Source: Shewanella sp. HN-41
Lineage (GTDB): Bacteria > Pseudomonadota > Gammaproteobacteria > Enterobacterales > Shewanellaceae
DNA length: 64,000 bases
Reading direction: 5' to 3'
Assembly: GCF_000217915.1 (NCBI RefSeq)
Contig: NZ_AFOZ01000017.1
Coordinates: forward strand, 1-64,000
Below the pieces are notes generated by a model that ran no database searches, was not told the DNA's origin, and was given only the letters and a program-made list of their open reading frames with translations. How positions within the stretch are numbered: position 1 is the stretch's first letter; every line of letters starts with the position of its first letter. This document shows positions 27,692 through 36,630 of the stretch, in pieces. Made by a program: the position numbers and the translations under genes.

Positions 27692-29098
27692 TTATATCCT
27701 TCGCTGCATTTTGGCGACAAACATGCCATCGCTGTTGGCTTCAAAGGGCCAGATGGTCAACATTTCTGTTTGTTCACCGGTAAAAGGATGGCGGACTGGC
27801 ATTAGCTGAAATTCACTGTGTTGCTCAAGAAATGCCTTAACCACCTCTTCATTTTCGATGGGGGAGAGCGAGCAAGTGGCATACACTAATAGCCCTCCCT
27901 GCTTCACGGCTTTGCTACTACGGCTTAAAATATCGAGCTGTAGTATGGCTTTATCCGTTACGGCTTCAATGCTATCGAGCCAACGCATGTCGGGATTGCG
28001 TCGCCAAGTGCCTGTGCAGCTACAGGGGGCATCGACTAACACACCATCGAAATGATCCGCCGGCACGGGGAGGGCATCGCTCTTCCAACGGGCGATGCTA
28101 ATACCGTCAAATTGTGCTCTTTGGGCGCGTTTGGTCAATTCTTCTAGGGCATTGGAGCGAATATCCGATGAGACTATGCTTCCGGCTGAGCGGGTGTGGC
28201 TTCCGGCTGAGTGGGGGGCAGCGGCTCTAGCTAACATTAAGGATCGCAGTTGCAGGGTCTTACCACCCGCTCCACTACAAGTGTCCCACCAATGGGCATT
28301 GGCTTCAGGGGCGCAAATCTGTCCTATGACCTGGGAAGCTAAATCTTGGATCTCAATCTTGCCGTTTTTATATAGATCAATGTCATTAAGATTCATGCTC
28401 TTGTTGCCAAGATTGATGGCATCGCTAAAGTAGTGACTATCACTCGCTTCTATGCCAAGCGCTTGCAGTTGTGTCACCGCATCTTGACTCGTGATCCCCT
28501 GCGCCCGTCCCCAAATCGGTGGACGGCTGGACATCGCAGCGATGAATGGTGTTTGCTGCACGGCATCAATAGGGCATATCTGCCAGAACCAATCGGGTAA
28601 TAAATCCTGTGGTTTAAACTCAGTAGTAGGAAATAGCTGCCGCATCAGCGCTAACTTATCATTAAGAGTTTCAACACTAAGTAACTGTGCTTGTTGATAA
28701 TCTACAGTTGATTGTGATAACTCATGCCAGGCGCTGGCAATATCCTGCCATGCATGGGCTTCGAGTAGTGCACAGGCGCTTAGGTTGGCAAAGAAAGCGG
28801 CCGATGGCTCTTGTTCACCGAGTTGTCTAAACCAACCCCACCAGCGAAACAGACTAAACAAGGACTCACGGATGACTTTACGATCCTTGGAGCCGTGTTT
28901 TTTATGTTCTCTAAAGTAGTTTGCCAGAATTCGGTCCGCGGGCATTTTGCTGCTTTGGATCTCATCGAATAACGGTTTAATGGTATTGGCATAACTGAGC
29001 GCGCGTTTCTGTGCGGGCGTGTTTGCCTGGGCACTTAAACCTAGCGAAGTGTTTGAGTTGAATGCATTGCCGGATAAGAAGCTGTTTGGATTACCCAT
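27692..29098 (-). CDS. RsmB/NOP-type RNA (cytosine-5) methyltransferase
   Basis: About 468 residues from this start. It has the two cysteine motifs of m5C RNA methyltransferases: DAPCSCTGTWRRNPDMRW (motif IV) and VYATCSLSPIENEEVV (motif VI, catalytic TCS), plus the SAM loop DTCSGAGGKTLQL. The N-terminal helical part lacks a clear NusB domain, so the target (rRNA or tRNA) is uncertain and I do not call it rsmB. Earlier in-frame starts at 29116 and 29155 (GTG) exist. A 21-base duplication lies between the SAM loop and motif II (see findings). It is a single gene. Confidence 0.85.
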   Translation of the reverse strand: MGNPNSFLSGNAFNSNTSLGLSAQANTPAQKRALSYANTIKPLFDEIQSSKMPADRILANYFREHKKHGSKDRKVIRESLFSLFRWWGWFRQLGEQEPSAAFFANLSACALLEAHAWQDIASAWHELSQSTVDYQQAQLLSVETLNDKLALMRQLFPTTEFKPQDLLPDWFWQICPIDAVQQTPFIAAMSSRPPIWGRAQGITSQDAVTQLQALGIEASDSHYFSDAINLGNKSMNLNDIDLYKNGKIEIQDLASQVIGQICAPEANAHWWDTCSGAGGKTLQLRSLMLARAAAPHSAGSHTRSAGSIVSSDIRSNALEELTKRAQRAQFDGISIARWKSDALPVPADHFDGVLVDAPCSCTGTWRRNPDMRWLDSIEAVTDKAILQLDILSRSSKAVKQGGLLVYATCSLSPIENEEVVKAFLEQHSEFQLMPVRHPFTGEQTEMLTIWPFEANSDGMFVAKMQRRI

Positions 29099-29328
29099 AA
29101 ATGTAGCCTGAATCATGTCCCTGTTGTGGGCAAATGGGGGAATAATTGCCATCACAGAGAAGAAAATAAGTGGCGCAGAGTGTAGCAGTTTTACCTAAAA
29201 ACAGGCAGTAAAAAAGCCCCTATTTAGCCTAAGCTTGCGGGGCTTTAAGTGGTTGAATCACTGGGACTCACTATTTTGTACCTAACGGCAATCTGCACCT
29301 ATTCGCGTAATTATCGCTTGGTAGAGAA

Positions 29329-29997
29329 TTATTTGGTCACCATTTTTTGGATTTGTTTAGCGCGTTCTTCATCGCTCATTTCCACCGGAGGCGGCGTGAC
29401 TATGCCTTTTTGACAGGCTGGCCTGAGCGCTAACTCATCCAACCAACGTTGCAAATGGGGTAAGCCTGCCATATTGATACCGCTCCACTCGTGGATCCTC
29501 ACCCAAGGCCAAGTGGCGATATCGGCGATAGTGTATTCCTCCCCAGCAAGATAGCGATGGGTAGCGAGTTGAGTGTTCATCACTTCGAATAAACGTCGCC
29601 CCTCCTTTTGATAGCGATCAATGGCGGCGGGGATTTTTTCGGGGAAGTAGCGGTAAAATACGTTGGCCTGTCCCATCATGGGGCCAACGCCACTCATTTG
29701 GAACATCAGCCATTGGATGACCTGAGAGCGTTTTTTAGGATCGGCGGGCAGGAGTTTACCCGTCTTTTCGGCAAGATACAGCAGAATTGCCCCCGATTCG
29801 AATACCACAAAATCGTCATTATCGCGGTCGATAATGGCCGGGATCCGGCCATTGGGATTGATGGCAAGAAACTCGGGTTGTTTTTGCTCGTTGTTACTGA
29901 AGTCTAACCTATGGACGCGATACTCTAGCCCCATTTCCTCCAGTGCGATGGAGATCTTAAAACCGTTAGGGGTCGCGGCGGTATATAAATCTATCAT
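29329..29997 (-). CDS. glutathione S-transferase, YfcG/YghU-like
   Basis: A 222-residue thioredoxin-fold GST. The N-terminal domain begins [24 protein letters not shown] with the TPNG signature of Nu-class enzymes, which reduce disulfides of small molecules with glutathione. [11 protein letters not shown] has the cis-proline and [18 protein letters not shown] is the glutathione-gamma-glutamyl contact segment. The helical C-terminal domain follows from about residue 90. Good ribosome-binding site AAGGGA. It lies 77 bases after another GST gene on the same strand, and both are likely one transcript divergent from a TetR regulator. Confidence 0.9.
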   Translation of the reverse strand: MIDLYTAATPNGFKISIALEEMGLEYRVHRLDFSNNEQKQPEFLAINPNGRIPAIIDRDNDDFVVFESGAILLYLAEKTGKLLPADPKKRSQVIQWLMFQMSGVGPMMGQANVFYRYFPEKIPAAIDRYQKEGRRLFEVMNTQLATHRYLAGEEYTIADIATWPWVRIHEWSGINMAGLPHLQRWLDELALRPACQKGIVTPPPVEMSDEERAKQIQKMVTK

Positions 29998-30074
29998 AGT
30001 TATTCCCTTAGATTGCGAGTTAGCATACTCATGCTGTTATAAAGGTTGAATATGGGTAGTTTGGGGCTACTAGG

Positions 30075-30701
30075 CTACTTTTTAGGGGTTAACGATACTA
30101 TGGCAGGGCGCTGTGCCATAGTGATGAACCAAGCCTTAAGGTGCGGCAAGCTGTCAGTGACTTCAATGTCTAAGTTCTTAATAAAGCTGATAAAAATGTA
30201 AGCTGAAATGTCAGCGATACTGAATCTATCGCAGGCGACAAAGGGCGATTTGGCTAATTGTTGGTCCAAGGTTGGTAGGAAGTCAATCACCCTTTGGCGG
30301 GATTCTTTGCCCCATGCTTCAACACAGTTTTCCCTGTCTTTGTAGACACCACTTAAATTACGAAAGGCTTGAAATGCGACCATTAAGCCCTGTAGTTCAA
30401 TGATCCGCTGCCACATTTCAATCTTGGCACGTTCGAGTGGGTTATTGCCAAATAGCGAGTGATCACTTGGATGGATTTCATCTAAATAACGGCAAATGGC
30501 AACAGATTCACACAGGTAGCTGCCATCATCGAGTTCGAGTAATGGAATGCGGCCATTTAAACTTTTGGCTTTAAATTCGGTACTTAAATTCTCCCCTCCG
30601 CGGATATCGACGTTTACCCTCGGGATATCAATACCTTTTTCCGCTAGGAAAATACTGACGCGGCGTGCGCTGGGTGTGGGGGCTAGTTCATAGAGTTTCA
30701 T
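30075..30701 (-). CDS. glutathione S-transferase
   Basis: A 208-residue GST. MKLYELAPTPSARRVSIFLAEKGID opens the thioredoxin-fold domain with Ser or Thr near the active position. SLNGRIPLLELDDG has the cis-proline, and YLCESVAICRYLDEIHP is the glutathione-binding motif with the ES pair. A helical domain fills about 90-208. It conjugates or reduces small electrophiles; the substrate is unknown. The start follows AAGGATATTAG. It appears to be the first gene of a two-GST transcript and is divergent from the TetR gene at 30883. Confidence 0.9.
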   Translation of the reverse strand: MKLYELAPTPSARRVSIFLAEKGIDIPRVNVDIRGGENLSTEFKAKSLNGRIPLLELDDGSYLCESVAICRYLDEIHPSDHSLFGNNPLERAKIEMWQRIIELQGLMVAFQAFRNLSGVYKDRENCVEAWGKESRQRVIDFLPTLDQQLAKSPFVACDRFSIADISAYIFISFIKNLDIEVTDSLPHLKAWFITMAQRPAIVSLTPKK

Positions 30702-30764
30702 CTAATATCCTTGAGTTTTATAGCTTTTGCATATGCTGCCTAGACACATATTCAGCTTTATCGG

Positions 30765-30808
30765 AACGATCGGTTAGGATAAAATCTACTCATATCTAAA
30801 CGAACAGT
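30765..30808. promoter_or_regulatory. candidate TetR operator region
   Basis: AACGATCGGTT (30765-30775) is a near-palindrome around CGATCG, and AAACGAACAGT (30798-30808) looks like a second half-match. They sit in the divergent spacing between the GST and TetR genes, where a local repressor would bind. Inferred from position only. Confidence 0.3.
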
Positions 30809-30882
30809 CAAGAATGTTTTGCCCGTTGCATTTGGGCTGACTATGATGGGTGTAAGTGATTTTTTATGGTAGGTCGCAGGCT

Positions 30883-31485
30883 ATGGCACGTAGTTGTAAT
30901 TTTGATCGGCAGGATAAACTCAAACTCGCGATGGAGCTTTTTTGGCAGCAGGGTTTTGCCGAGACTTCGATTTCCGATCTTGTCGGCCATTTGGGCATCA
31001 ATCGATTTAGTCTCTATAACAGTTTCGGCGATAAGCAAAATCTTTACCGCGAATGTCTTAGTTTCTACCTCGACAACTACTCCTTTGGCGCTTCAGATTC
31101 GCTGCTGCATGAAAAAGCAGGCTTGGCCGAGATAGAGGCTTACTTAGCGCGCTTTGTTGCCCTACAGCGGGAGCAAAAATACGGCTGTTTTATGCAAAAT
31201 GCGGTGCTTGAAAAGAGCTTAGACGATGAGGGGGTACTGCAGGAATGTCAGCGATTATTTTGCCGACTACAGACCACCTTTACCCAAGTGTTGCAAACTT
31301 GCCAAGCGCGGGGGGAGCTATTAGACCATATACAGCCTCATCAGGTTGCTGCATTTTTAGTACTGCAATTACAAGGAATTAGAGTATTAGGTAAGGCTGG
31401 CGAATATGCGCTATTAGACGATGCTTTCGCGGTATTACAGAGCTACTTACGAAGTTTAAATACAAAAACTCATCGGGCCGTTTAG
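30883..31485 (+). CDS. TetR family transcriptional regulator
   Basis: A 200-residue repressor. The N-terminal helix-turn-helix is typical: ALELFWQQGFAETSISDLVGHLGINRFSLYNSFGDKQNLY in form (about 14-52). The C-terminal part (about 80-195) is a ligand-binding helical domain with YGCFMQNAV, typical of the branch that responds to reactive electrophiles. It is divergent from the two GST genes, which it probably controls. The frame runs 9 codons further up, but MARSCNFDRQDKL fits the family start and has GCAGG before it. Confidence 0.88.
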   Translation: MARSCNFDRQDKLKLAMELFWQQGFAETSISDLVGHLGINRFSLYNSFGDKQNLYRECLSFYLDNYSFGASDSLLHEKAGLAEIEAYLARFVALQREQKYGCFMQNAVLEKSLDDEGVLQECQRLFCRLQTTFTQVLQTCQARGELLDHIQPHQVAAFLVLQLQGIRVLGKAGEYALLDDAFAVLQSYLRSLNTKTHRAV

Positions 31486-31537
31486 CGGCAAAAAACGCGG
31501 TTTGATTGGCCTAGGTTAATACCTAGGCCTGTTGTTT

Positions 31538-32251
31538 TTAGAAATCAAGATCGAGGGCGAAACACAGATAGGCCATCAATTGAGTGCAGTGTGCAAATTG
31601 CTCCGCGCAAAAATGGGTGGCATCTGGGCGGCAGAGTTCTTCGAAGGCGATATTTTTTACGGCGATAAAATCTTTGCGTTTTAGCTCTGCCAGCATAGGG
31701 TGGTTTTTATCGAAGCCCTTTGGCGGTCGAGTCAAGCTATCCCCATCCATGTTAAATCCATGGCTCTGCAAGGTTTGCAGCGCCTTTTTATAGCCGTTAG
31801 GGTTCTCATCGATACAAGTGCGTATGGCATTTAAGGCCTTTGATTCTGGATGCCAAATCCCCGCTGCAATAAAACAACCTTCTTCGGCAATATGCAGATA
31901 TAAGCCTGGGGCATGCACATCCTTTCCTTGAAAGTGGCGAAATTGAATACCAACATTGGTTTTATAAGGGGTTTTATCGTGGCTAAAGCGGCTATCCCTC
32001 TGGGGGCGCATTAAACTGCCACCCACTTTTTTAGGCACGGCAGTGAGCCTTGGCGACAGTTCAATAATATGCGGTTGAATTTGGGCAATAAAAGCTAATG
32101 CTGGGGTACGTACCGTATTTTCGTACTCATCCTGATGGGCTTTAAACCATTCACGGGAGTTGTTTTGTGCCAATTGATGTAAAAATTGCATACTGGCTAT
32201 GCTGAATGTGGCGCCAGTCATTACAGGCGTTTTAGTTGTGTTTGTGGCCAT
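31538..32251 (-). CDS. DUF2461 family protein
   Basis: About 237 residues. The features FLHQLAQNNSREWFKAHQDEYE, FSHDKTPYKTNVGIQF and PGLYLHIAEEGCFIAAGIWHPE mark the DUF2461 (TIGR02453) family, whose function is unknown. ATG 32251 has AAGG nine bases before it and is preferred over an upstream in-frame Met at 32296. It is convergent with the TetR gene. The 464-base stretch after its start (32297-32760) has no gene I can support apart from the PhnA promoter. Confidence 0.85.
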   Translation of the reverse strand: MATNTTKTPVMTGATFSIASMQFLHQLAQNNSREWFKAHQDEYENTVRTPALAFIAQIQPHIIELSPRLTAVPKKVGGSLMRPQRDSRFSHDKTPYKTNVGIQFRHFQGKDVHAPGLYLHIAEEGCFIAAGIWHPESKALNAIRTCIDENPNGYKKALQTLQSHGFNMDGDSLTRPPKGFDKNHPMLAELKRKDFIAVKNIAFEELCRPDATHFCAEQFAHCTQLMAYLCFALDLDF

Positions 32252-32721
32252 TTGGGTGAACCTTAATCGTGCATCTGCAGCAAGCATAAACCGCACTGAT
32301 ACTTAGGAATGAGTGTGAGGATCCGCTTGCACTTTCCCAGGGAGTGATAAAGATAGTCCCCATACTGCCATGCTCTGGGAAGATCTTCACTTAGATTTTC
32401 CATGATGCCATTCCCTAAACATGTTCCTAATTAGGCTACATCCATCAAACTAAGCCGATCTCAATAGGTGTGCTTTAGCCTTAGAGGGGATGGCGGAATT
32501 CCATGGTGGGACTAATGCGGGTTTGCACCCTAGAATTGAGTGTGTTTCTGTTGTTTATCCCTATTTATTCGGTGGCCGCTCCGCAGCAGTGCATAAGTTT
32601 ATCATTATGTTAGTCTATGAATTTTAAAGATAAATAATCAATGCATTTTTGATATGGCAAGTAAATCGCATAAAAAATAGGGTTATATTGCTTAAGCCCC
32701 CTGCCGTAAAAAGCCAATTTA

Positions 32722-32730
32722 TGGCATAAT
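32722..32730 (+). promoter_or_regulatory. possible extended -10 promoter for the PhnA-like gene
   Basis: TGGCATAAT has the TG-N extension and a near-consensus -10 hexamer (CATAAT at 32725-32730) about 30 bases before the ATG. No clear -35 box is seen. Confidence 0.35.
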
Positions 32731-32760
32731 CCGCATTTTAATAAGCATATAGACAGAAAA

Positions 32761-33324
32761 ATGACTGAAAATGAATTGCTAAGTCGCTGTGGCGGCAAGT
32801 GTGAATTGTGTGGCAGCGAGCTTGAACTCTCTATTTATGATTTACCCGCATCGGATGGTCGTGACAATGAGATCATGATCTGTGAAACCTGTAGTGGCCA
32901 GATTGCCGCACCAGATACCATGGACATGAACCATTGGCGTTGTCTGAATGACAGCATGTGGAGCCCTGTACCGGCAGTTCAAGTGATGTCATATCGTATG
33001 CTTAAGCGCTTAAATGGCGAAAGCTGGGCGCAGGATTTACTGGATATGCTCTACCTTGAAGACGATTTAAAAGCGTGGGGCGATGCTGAAGTTGCCTCAG
33101 CCGGTGATGACGTTACCCCAACGTTAGACAGCAATGGTGCCGTGCTTAACGCTGGTGATACCGTAGTGATCATCAAAGACTTAAACGTGAAAGGTACTAG
33201 CTTTGTGGCTAAGCGCGGCACTGCTGTGCGTAACATTGCATTGACCAATAATCCAGAGCATATCGAAGGCCGTGTTAACGGTACTCGTATTGTGATCCTG
33301 ACGTGCTTCGTTAAAAAGTCTTAA
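32761..33324 (+). CDS. PhnA/YjdM family zinc-ribbon protein
   Basis: A 187-residue protein. The N-terminal zinc ribbon has CGGKCELCGSELEL and a second pair ICETCSGQI (Cys at about 10, 14, 17 and 41, 44). The C-terminal SH3-like domain (about 115-187) contains SNGAVLNAGDTVVIIKDLNVKG, the family's signature. Despite its name, PhnA (YjdM) is not a phosphonate hydrolase in E. coli and its role is unknown. This version has a middle segment (about 45-110) beyond the short E. coli protein. It is a single gene ending at a terminator. Confidence 0.88.
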   Translation: MTENELLSRCGGKCELCGSELELSIYDLPASDGRDNEIMICETCSGQIAAPDTMDMNHWRCLNDSMWSPVPAVQVMSYRMLKRLNGESWAQDLLDMLYLEDDLKAWGDAEVASAGDDVTPTLDSNGAVLNAGDTVVIIKDLNVKGTSFVAKRGTAVRNIALTNNPEHIEGRVNGTRIVILTCFVKKS

Positions 33325-33344
33325 GTTTTATTTATCGAGCAGCA

Positions 33345-33388
33345 CACCTAAAAACGCCATGTCCGTTAATCGACATGGCGTTTTTTTA
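33345..33388. terminator. bidirectional intrinsic terminator
   Basis: AAAAACGCCATGTC pairs with GACATGGCGTTTTT around an 8-base loop, with A- and T-runs outside. It serves the convergent PhnA-like and MFS genes. Confidence 0.9.
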
Positions 33389-33403
33389 TGCAAAATGAGA
33401 TGC

Positions 33404-34609
33404 TTAAGATACGCAGCGCGTGACTTGATATTGGTGTGCATAGCCCTGCGGATTAAATTGCCAAGATAGTATCCACGCCATCAGACTTATGCCACCGAGC
33501 AACAACCAAGCACTGTTAAAGCTATTAAAATTATCGCGGATCAATCCAGCGATCCAAGGCGAAATAGCGGCAATGGTATAACCCACACCTTGTACAAAAG
33601 CGGTTAACTTACCCGCTAACATAGGGTTTTGTTGATGATCCATAGTCACAATTAATCCGAGTGGAAAAATCCCGCCTATACCTAATCCCGCCAGTCCCGC
33701 CCATAGAAATAGTGACACTTGAGGGGCGAGTGCGAGTCCCATAAAGCCGATGAGTTGCAGTAAGCACAGTAGGGCAATGATGGCGCGTCTGTCCGTCGAC
33801 TTGCTGGCAAGCCAAGGAAACACTAAGCCCGCGATCACTTCCATGCTGGTTAAGAAACCTAACACTAACCCCGCTTGAGTTTGGCTATAACCTAGCTCGA
33901 CCGCGTAGGGGGCTAACCATGCCAGCACGCAGACATAACAACTTGTGCCTAGCGCAAAAAATATCGCCAATAGCCAACTGCGACGAAAGCGCCAAAAGCG
34001 AAGCGGCACAGTTTGCTCCGTAGTTTGATTCACTAATGCGGCTTTGTGTTTAACCATGAGCCACAGCGCCAGTGCCACTATGCCTAACCAAGTCCAATGG
34101 CCTAAGCCCGCGCGCCAACCTAAATTCATGCCGATAAAAGGTGCACTGCTGGCAGCCAAAGCAGCGCCGCCCATAATGGCGGTGACGTAAAGCCCCATCA
34201 TTAAGGGCACCCGTTCACCGAAATTGAGTTTGATCATAGTGGGCATGATGGTCTGAATGAGGGCAATACCAACCCCAGCCAGTAATGCCGAGCAGATAAG
34301 CCAGTTGGCATCCATCACCCAGAATCGCATCGCAGTGGCGACGATCAAGAGGAGCAATGATCCCGTCATCACTGTATTGAATCCTAACCGCTTAGCGATA
34401 TGAAAGCCCACAAAACAGCCCAGCCCCATGGCGAGTACGGGCAATAGTGTCAGCATAGAGGCCAAGGTAAAACTTAAGCTGATATCCTCTTGTATGCTGG
34501 GTAGCAAAGGCCCTACGGAGGCGAGGATGGGGCGTAGATTTAGACCAATAAAGATGAACGCGAGTCCGAGCAGCAATAAATTCGCTTTCTCTGTCAGGGG
34601 TGACCGCAT
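33404..34609 (-). CDS. CynX/NimT family MFS transporter
   Basis: A 401-residue membrane protein with twelve predicted helices. The opening LLLLGLAFIFIGLNLRPILASVGPLLPSIQEDISLS is characteristic of the CynX/NimT (cyanate/nitroimidazole) MFS branch. It is probably an exporter for small organic compounds; the substrate is unknown. GGAG precedes the ATG. The gene is divergent from a MarR regulator at 34840, which probably controls it. Confidence 0.9.
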   Translation of the reverse strand: MRSPLTEKANLLLLGLAFIFIGLNLRPILASVGPLLPSIQEDISLSFTLASMLTLLPVLAMGLGCFVGFHIAKRLGFNTVMTGSLLLLIVATAMRFWVMDANWLICSALLAGVGIALIQTIMPTMIKLNFGERVPLMMGLYVTAIMGGAALAASSAPFIGMNLGWRAGLGHWTWLGIVALALWLMVKHKAALVNQTTEQTVPLRFWRFRRSWLLAIFFALGTSCYVCVLAWLAPYAVELGYSQTQAGLVLGFLTSMEVIAGLVFPWLASKSTDRRAIIALLCLLQLIGFMGLALAPQVSLFLWAGLAGLGIGGIFPLGLIVTMDHQQNPMLAGKLTAFVQGVGYTIAAISPWIAGLIRDNFNSFNSAWLLLGGISLMAWILSWQFNPQGYAHQYQVTRCVS

Positions 34610-34751
34610 GGATTGTCTCCAAAAATAAGCTGAGTTTGATTTGCAAAAAGAGTGACCTGTAGCGGCATTTTGCGCACTTATGATAATTTCCTTTCAACAA
34701 CAGTAAGTTGAAGCTGCATCACTACAATTCAAAAAGAATCTCTTTCAAATG

Positions 34752-34817
34752 TATCTTGATATAAAGATATTTTAATTCTGCGAGAAAATGACTAAGATGT
34801 AAAGAATGATATAAAGA
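34752..34817. promoter_or_regulatory. candidate MarR operators between the MFS and MarR genes
   Basis: TATCTT-GATATA-AAGATA at 34752-34769 is a perfect 18-base palindrome with a GATATA centre. The related TGATATAAAGA occurs again at 34807-34817, 50 bases further (about five helical turns). MarR dimers typically bind such palindromes in divergent promoters. Binding itself is inferred. Confidence 0.5.
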
Positions 34818-34839
34818 ATCTTTATGTTGAGATAAGTCT

Positions 34840-35436
34840 ATGACAGCGAAAACGACACCCACTCACATGAGCCCTGCGGATACTAACGCGAGTCCTGCGA
34901 ATAAAGGCCAAGCGGCTTCGAACACCAAAGCAGATGGCCTTGATAGAAAAGATGGTTTGGATAGCATTATCGGCCAATGGCGGCAGCAAGGGGTGACTGA
35001 GGATTTGATCCCTATGGCAGTACTTGGGCGAATCGCACGTTTAACTAAGTATATTGAAGTGGTACTGCTGCAATGCCATGGCGAATTTGGCTTAGGTCAG
35101 GGGGAGTTCGATGTGCTCGCCACCCTCAGGCGTTCGGGAGAGCCGTTCACACTCTCGCCTTCACAGCTTTATCAGAGCATGATGCTAAGTTCTGGCGCTA
35201 TGACCAGCCGCTTAGACAGACTCGAAAATAAGGGGTTGATCGAACGGGCGCACAGTAAGGAAGATCGCCGCGCCGTGCATGTCTCGTTAACGATTGAGGG
35301 CAAGACGCTTATTGATAAGGCATTGCCGCAGCATATTCAATGTCAGAGTGCATTGTTAGCGGGCGTGAGCGTTGAAGATAGGCCTATGTTATTGCAGATT
35401 TTAAAATCTTGGCTGAACCAATTTGAGCCGCAATAG
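34840..35436 (+). CDS. MarR family transcriptional regulator
   Basis: A 198-residue regulator. About 45 N-terminal residues are low-complexity and may not be translated. The winged helix-turn-helix (about 85-165) shows QGEFDVLATLRRSGEPFTLSPSQLYQSMMLSSGAMTSRLDRLE in sequence, then GLIERAHSKEDRRAVHVSLT with the wing DRRAV. MarR proteins usually repress a divergent exporter and respond to small phenolics. The Shine-Dalgarno sequence is weak (GAGATAAG). It is divergent from the CynX-like exporter. Confidence 0.88.
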   Translation: MTAKTTPTHMSPADTNASPANKGQAASNTKADGLDRKDGLDSIIGQWRQQGVTEDLIPMAVLGRIARLTKYIEVVLLQCHGEFGLGQGEFDVLATLRRSGEPFTLSPSQLYQSMMLSSGAMTSRLDRLENKGLIERAHSKEDRRAVHVSLTIEGKTLIDKALPQHIQCQSALLAGVSVEDRPMLLQILKSWLNQFEPQ

Positions 35437-35541
35437 CGCATTTCCCCCACATTGGTATTTGGGATAGAGATGATACGGAGCGTTATTGGCAAATATGGGT
35501 TAACCGTGCGTGACAATATTCGATAGTACAAGGGAGTTGCT

Positions 35542-36555
35542 ATGGTAAAAAGACGTGAAGCATTTGAATTAGCAGGTAAACGAGTCACAGCAGGGACCCA
35601 ACTGGGGATTAAGCTGCCCGCCGCTAAGTTGTATACCGATACCCAACTCGATATTCATGTGGAAGTGTTTCACGGGGCCAAACCCGGCCCAACGCTACTG
35701 GTTTGCGCCGCCATTCATGGGGATGAACTCAATGGTATCGAGATCTGTCGGCGATTATTAGGGCGGGTTAATCCTAAGCATCTTTTTGGTACTTTGATTG
35801 TGGTACCAATTGTGAATGTGTTTGGTTTTATTCAACAATCCCGTTATTTACCCGATAGGCGCGATCTTAACCGTTGCTTCCCTGGTTCCGGTAAAGGGGC
35901 GCTGGCAAGTCGGTTAGCCAACCTATTTGCCACTCAGTTATTAGTCCATGCAACCCATGTGATCGATTTACACACGGGCGCGATTCACAGGGACAACCTG
36001 CCGCAAATTCGCTGTGATACCAGCGATGAGATTATGCTCGCCATGGCGAATGCCTTTGGTGCGCCGCTGATCATGCATTCCAAAGCGCGCAGTGTTTCGA
36101 TGCGGGGTTATGCTAACCAGCAGGGCATTCCGTGTATTTTGTACGAGGCGGGCGAGGCACTACGTTTCAGTGAATTGTCGATCAAATCCGGCCTTAAGGG
36201 CGTACTCAATGTGATGCGCAGTTTAGGCATGCTCAAGGGACGGGTGAGCAATAAGGGATCGAGTGTTAGCGCCATTCGCAGCTATTGGGTGCGCAGCGAA
36301 TCCGACGGTTTAGTGAATATGAAGCTCAAGCTAGGGCAACGGGTGACTAAGGGTTATATCATCGCCCATATCGTCAGCCCCCACGGCGGTGACAGTGTGG
36401 CGATTCGCGCCCCAACCGACGGCATCATCATAGGGATCAGCAACATTCCCGTTACCAACGAAGGCGAGGGTATGTTCCATATCGCCCAGTTTGAAGGGGA
36501 TGAGATTGAGATCGCCAATGAGCAGCTCGATGAATTCCTGATGGAATATGCTTAG
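35542..36555 (+). CDS. succinylglutamate desuccinylase/aspartoacylase (AstE-like) family protein
   Basis: A 337-residue zinc hydrolase of the AstE/ASPA family (M14 fold). Zinc ligands are visible as HGDELNGIE (about 57-65) and the histidine in HVIDLHTGAIHRD (about 145). ASRLANLFATQLLVHATHVIDLHTG and PCILYEAGEALRF agree with the active site. The C-terminal domain (about 240-330) resembles a biotinyl/barrel-sandwich domain (KLGQRVTKGYIIAHI). The substrate is an N-acyl amino acid or amide, not identifiable. The ribosome-binding site AGGGAG is good. Its TAG stop is inside the tandem repeat that follows. Confidence 0.88.
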   Translation: MVKRREAFELAGKRVTAGTQLGIKLPAAKLYTDTQLDIHVEVFHGAKPGPTLLVCAAIHGDELNGIEICRRLLGRVNPKHLFGTLIVVPIVNVFGFIQQSRYLPDRRDLNRCFPGSGKGALASRLANLFATQLLVHATHVIDLHTGAIHRDNLPQIRCDTSDEIMLAMANAFGAPLIMHSKARSVSMRGYANQQGIPCILYEAGEALRFSELSIKSGLKGVLNVMRSLGMLKGRVSNKGSSVSAIRSYWVRSESDGLVNMKLKLGQRVTKGYIIAHIVSPHGGDSVAIRAPTDGIIIGISNIPVTNEGEGMFHIAQFEGDEIEIANEQLDEFLMEYA

Positions 36556-36615
36556 GCTCTAGGCTCTAGGCTCTAGGCTCTAGGCTCTAGGCTCTAGGCT
36601 CTAGGCTCTAGGCCC
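36553..36615. repeat. heptamer tandem repeat (TAGGCTC), nine copies
   Basis: Eight perfect copies of TAGGCTC are followed by one with a single change (TAGGCCC) and then an inverted piece (TAGAGCCTA). The first copy includes the TAG stop of the AstE-like gene, and the array fills most of the space to the convergent chemoreceptor gene. The array is a likely site of copy-number change, with no coding effect expected because the stop is in unit one. Confidence 0.95.
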
Positions 36616-36630
36616 TAGAGCCTATCACGT

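Noticed and set aside
32297..32760. tRNA or other structured RNA in the 464-base gap
   Set aside because: No cloverleaf or conserved RNA signature was found; only a weak 7-bp pairing (TTCCCAG/CTGGGAA) with a long loop.
36553..36615. Possible CRISPR-like repeat
   Set aside because: The units are 7 bases and directly adjacent without spacers, so it is a simple tandem repeat. No cas genes are present.
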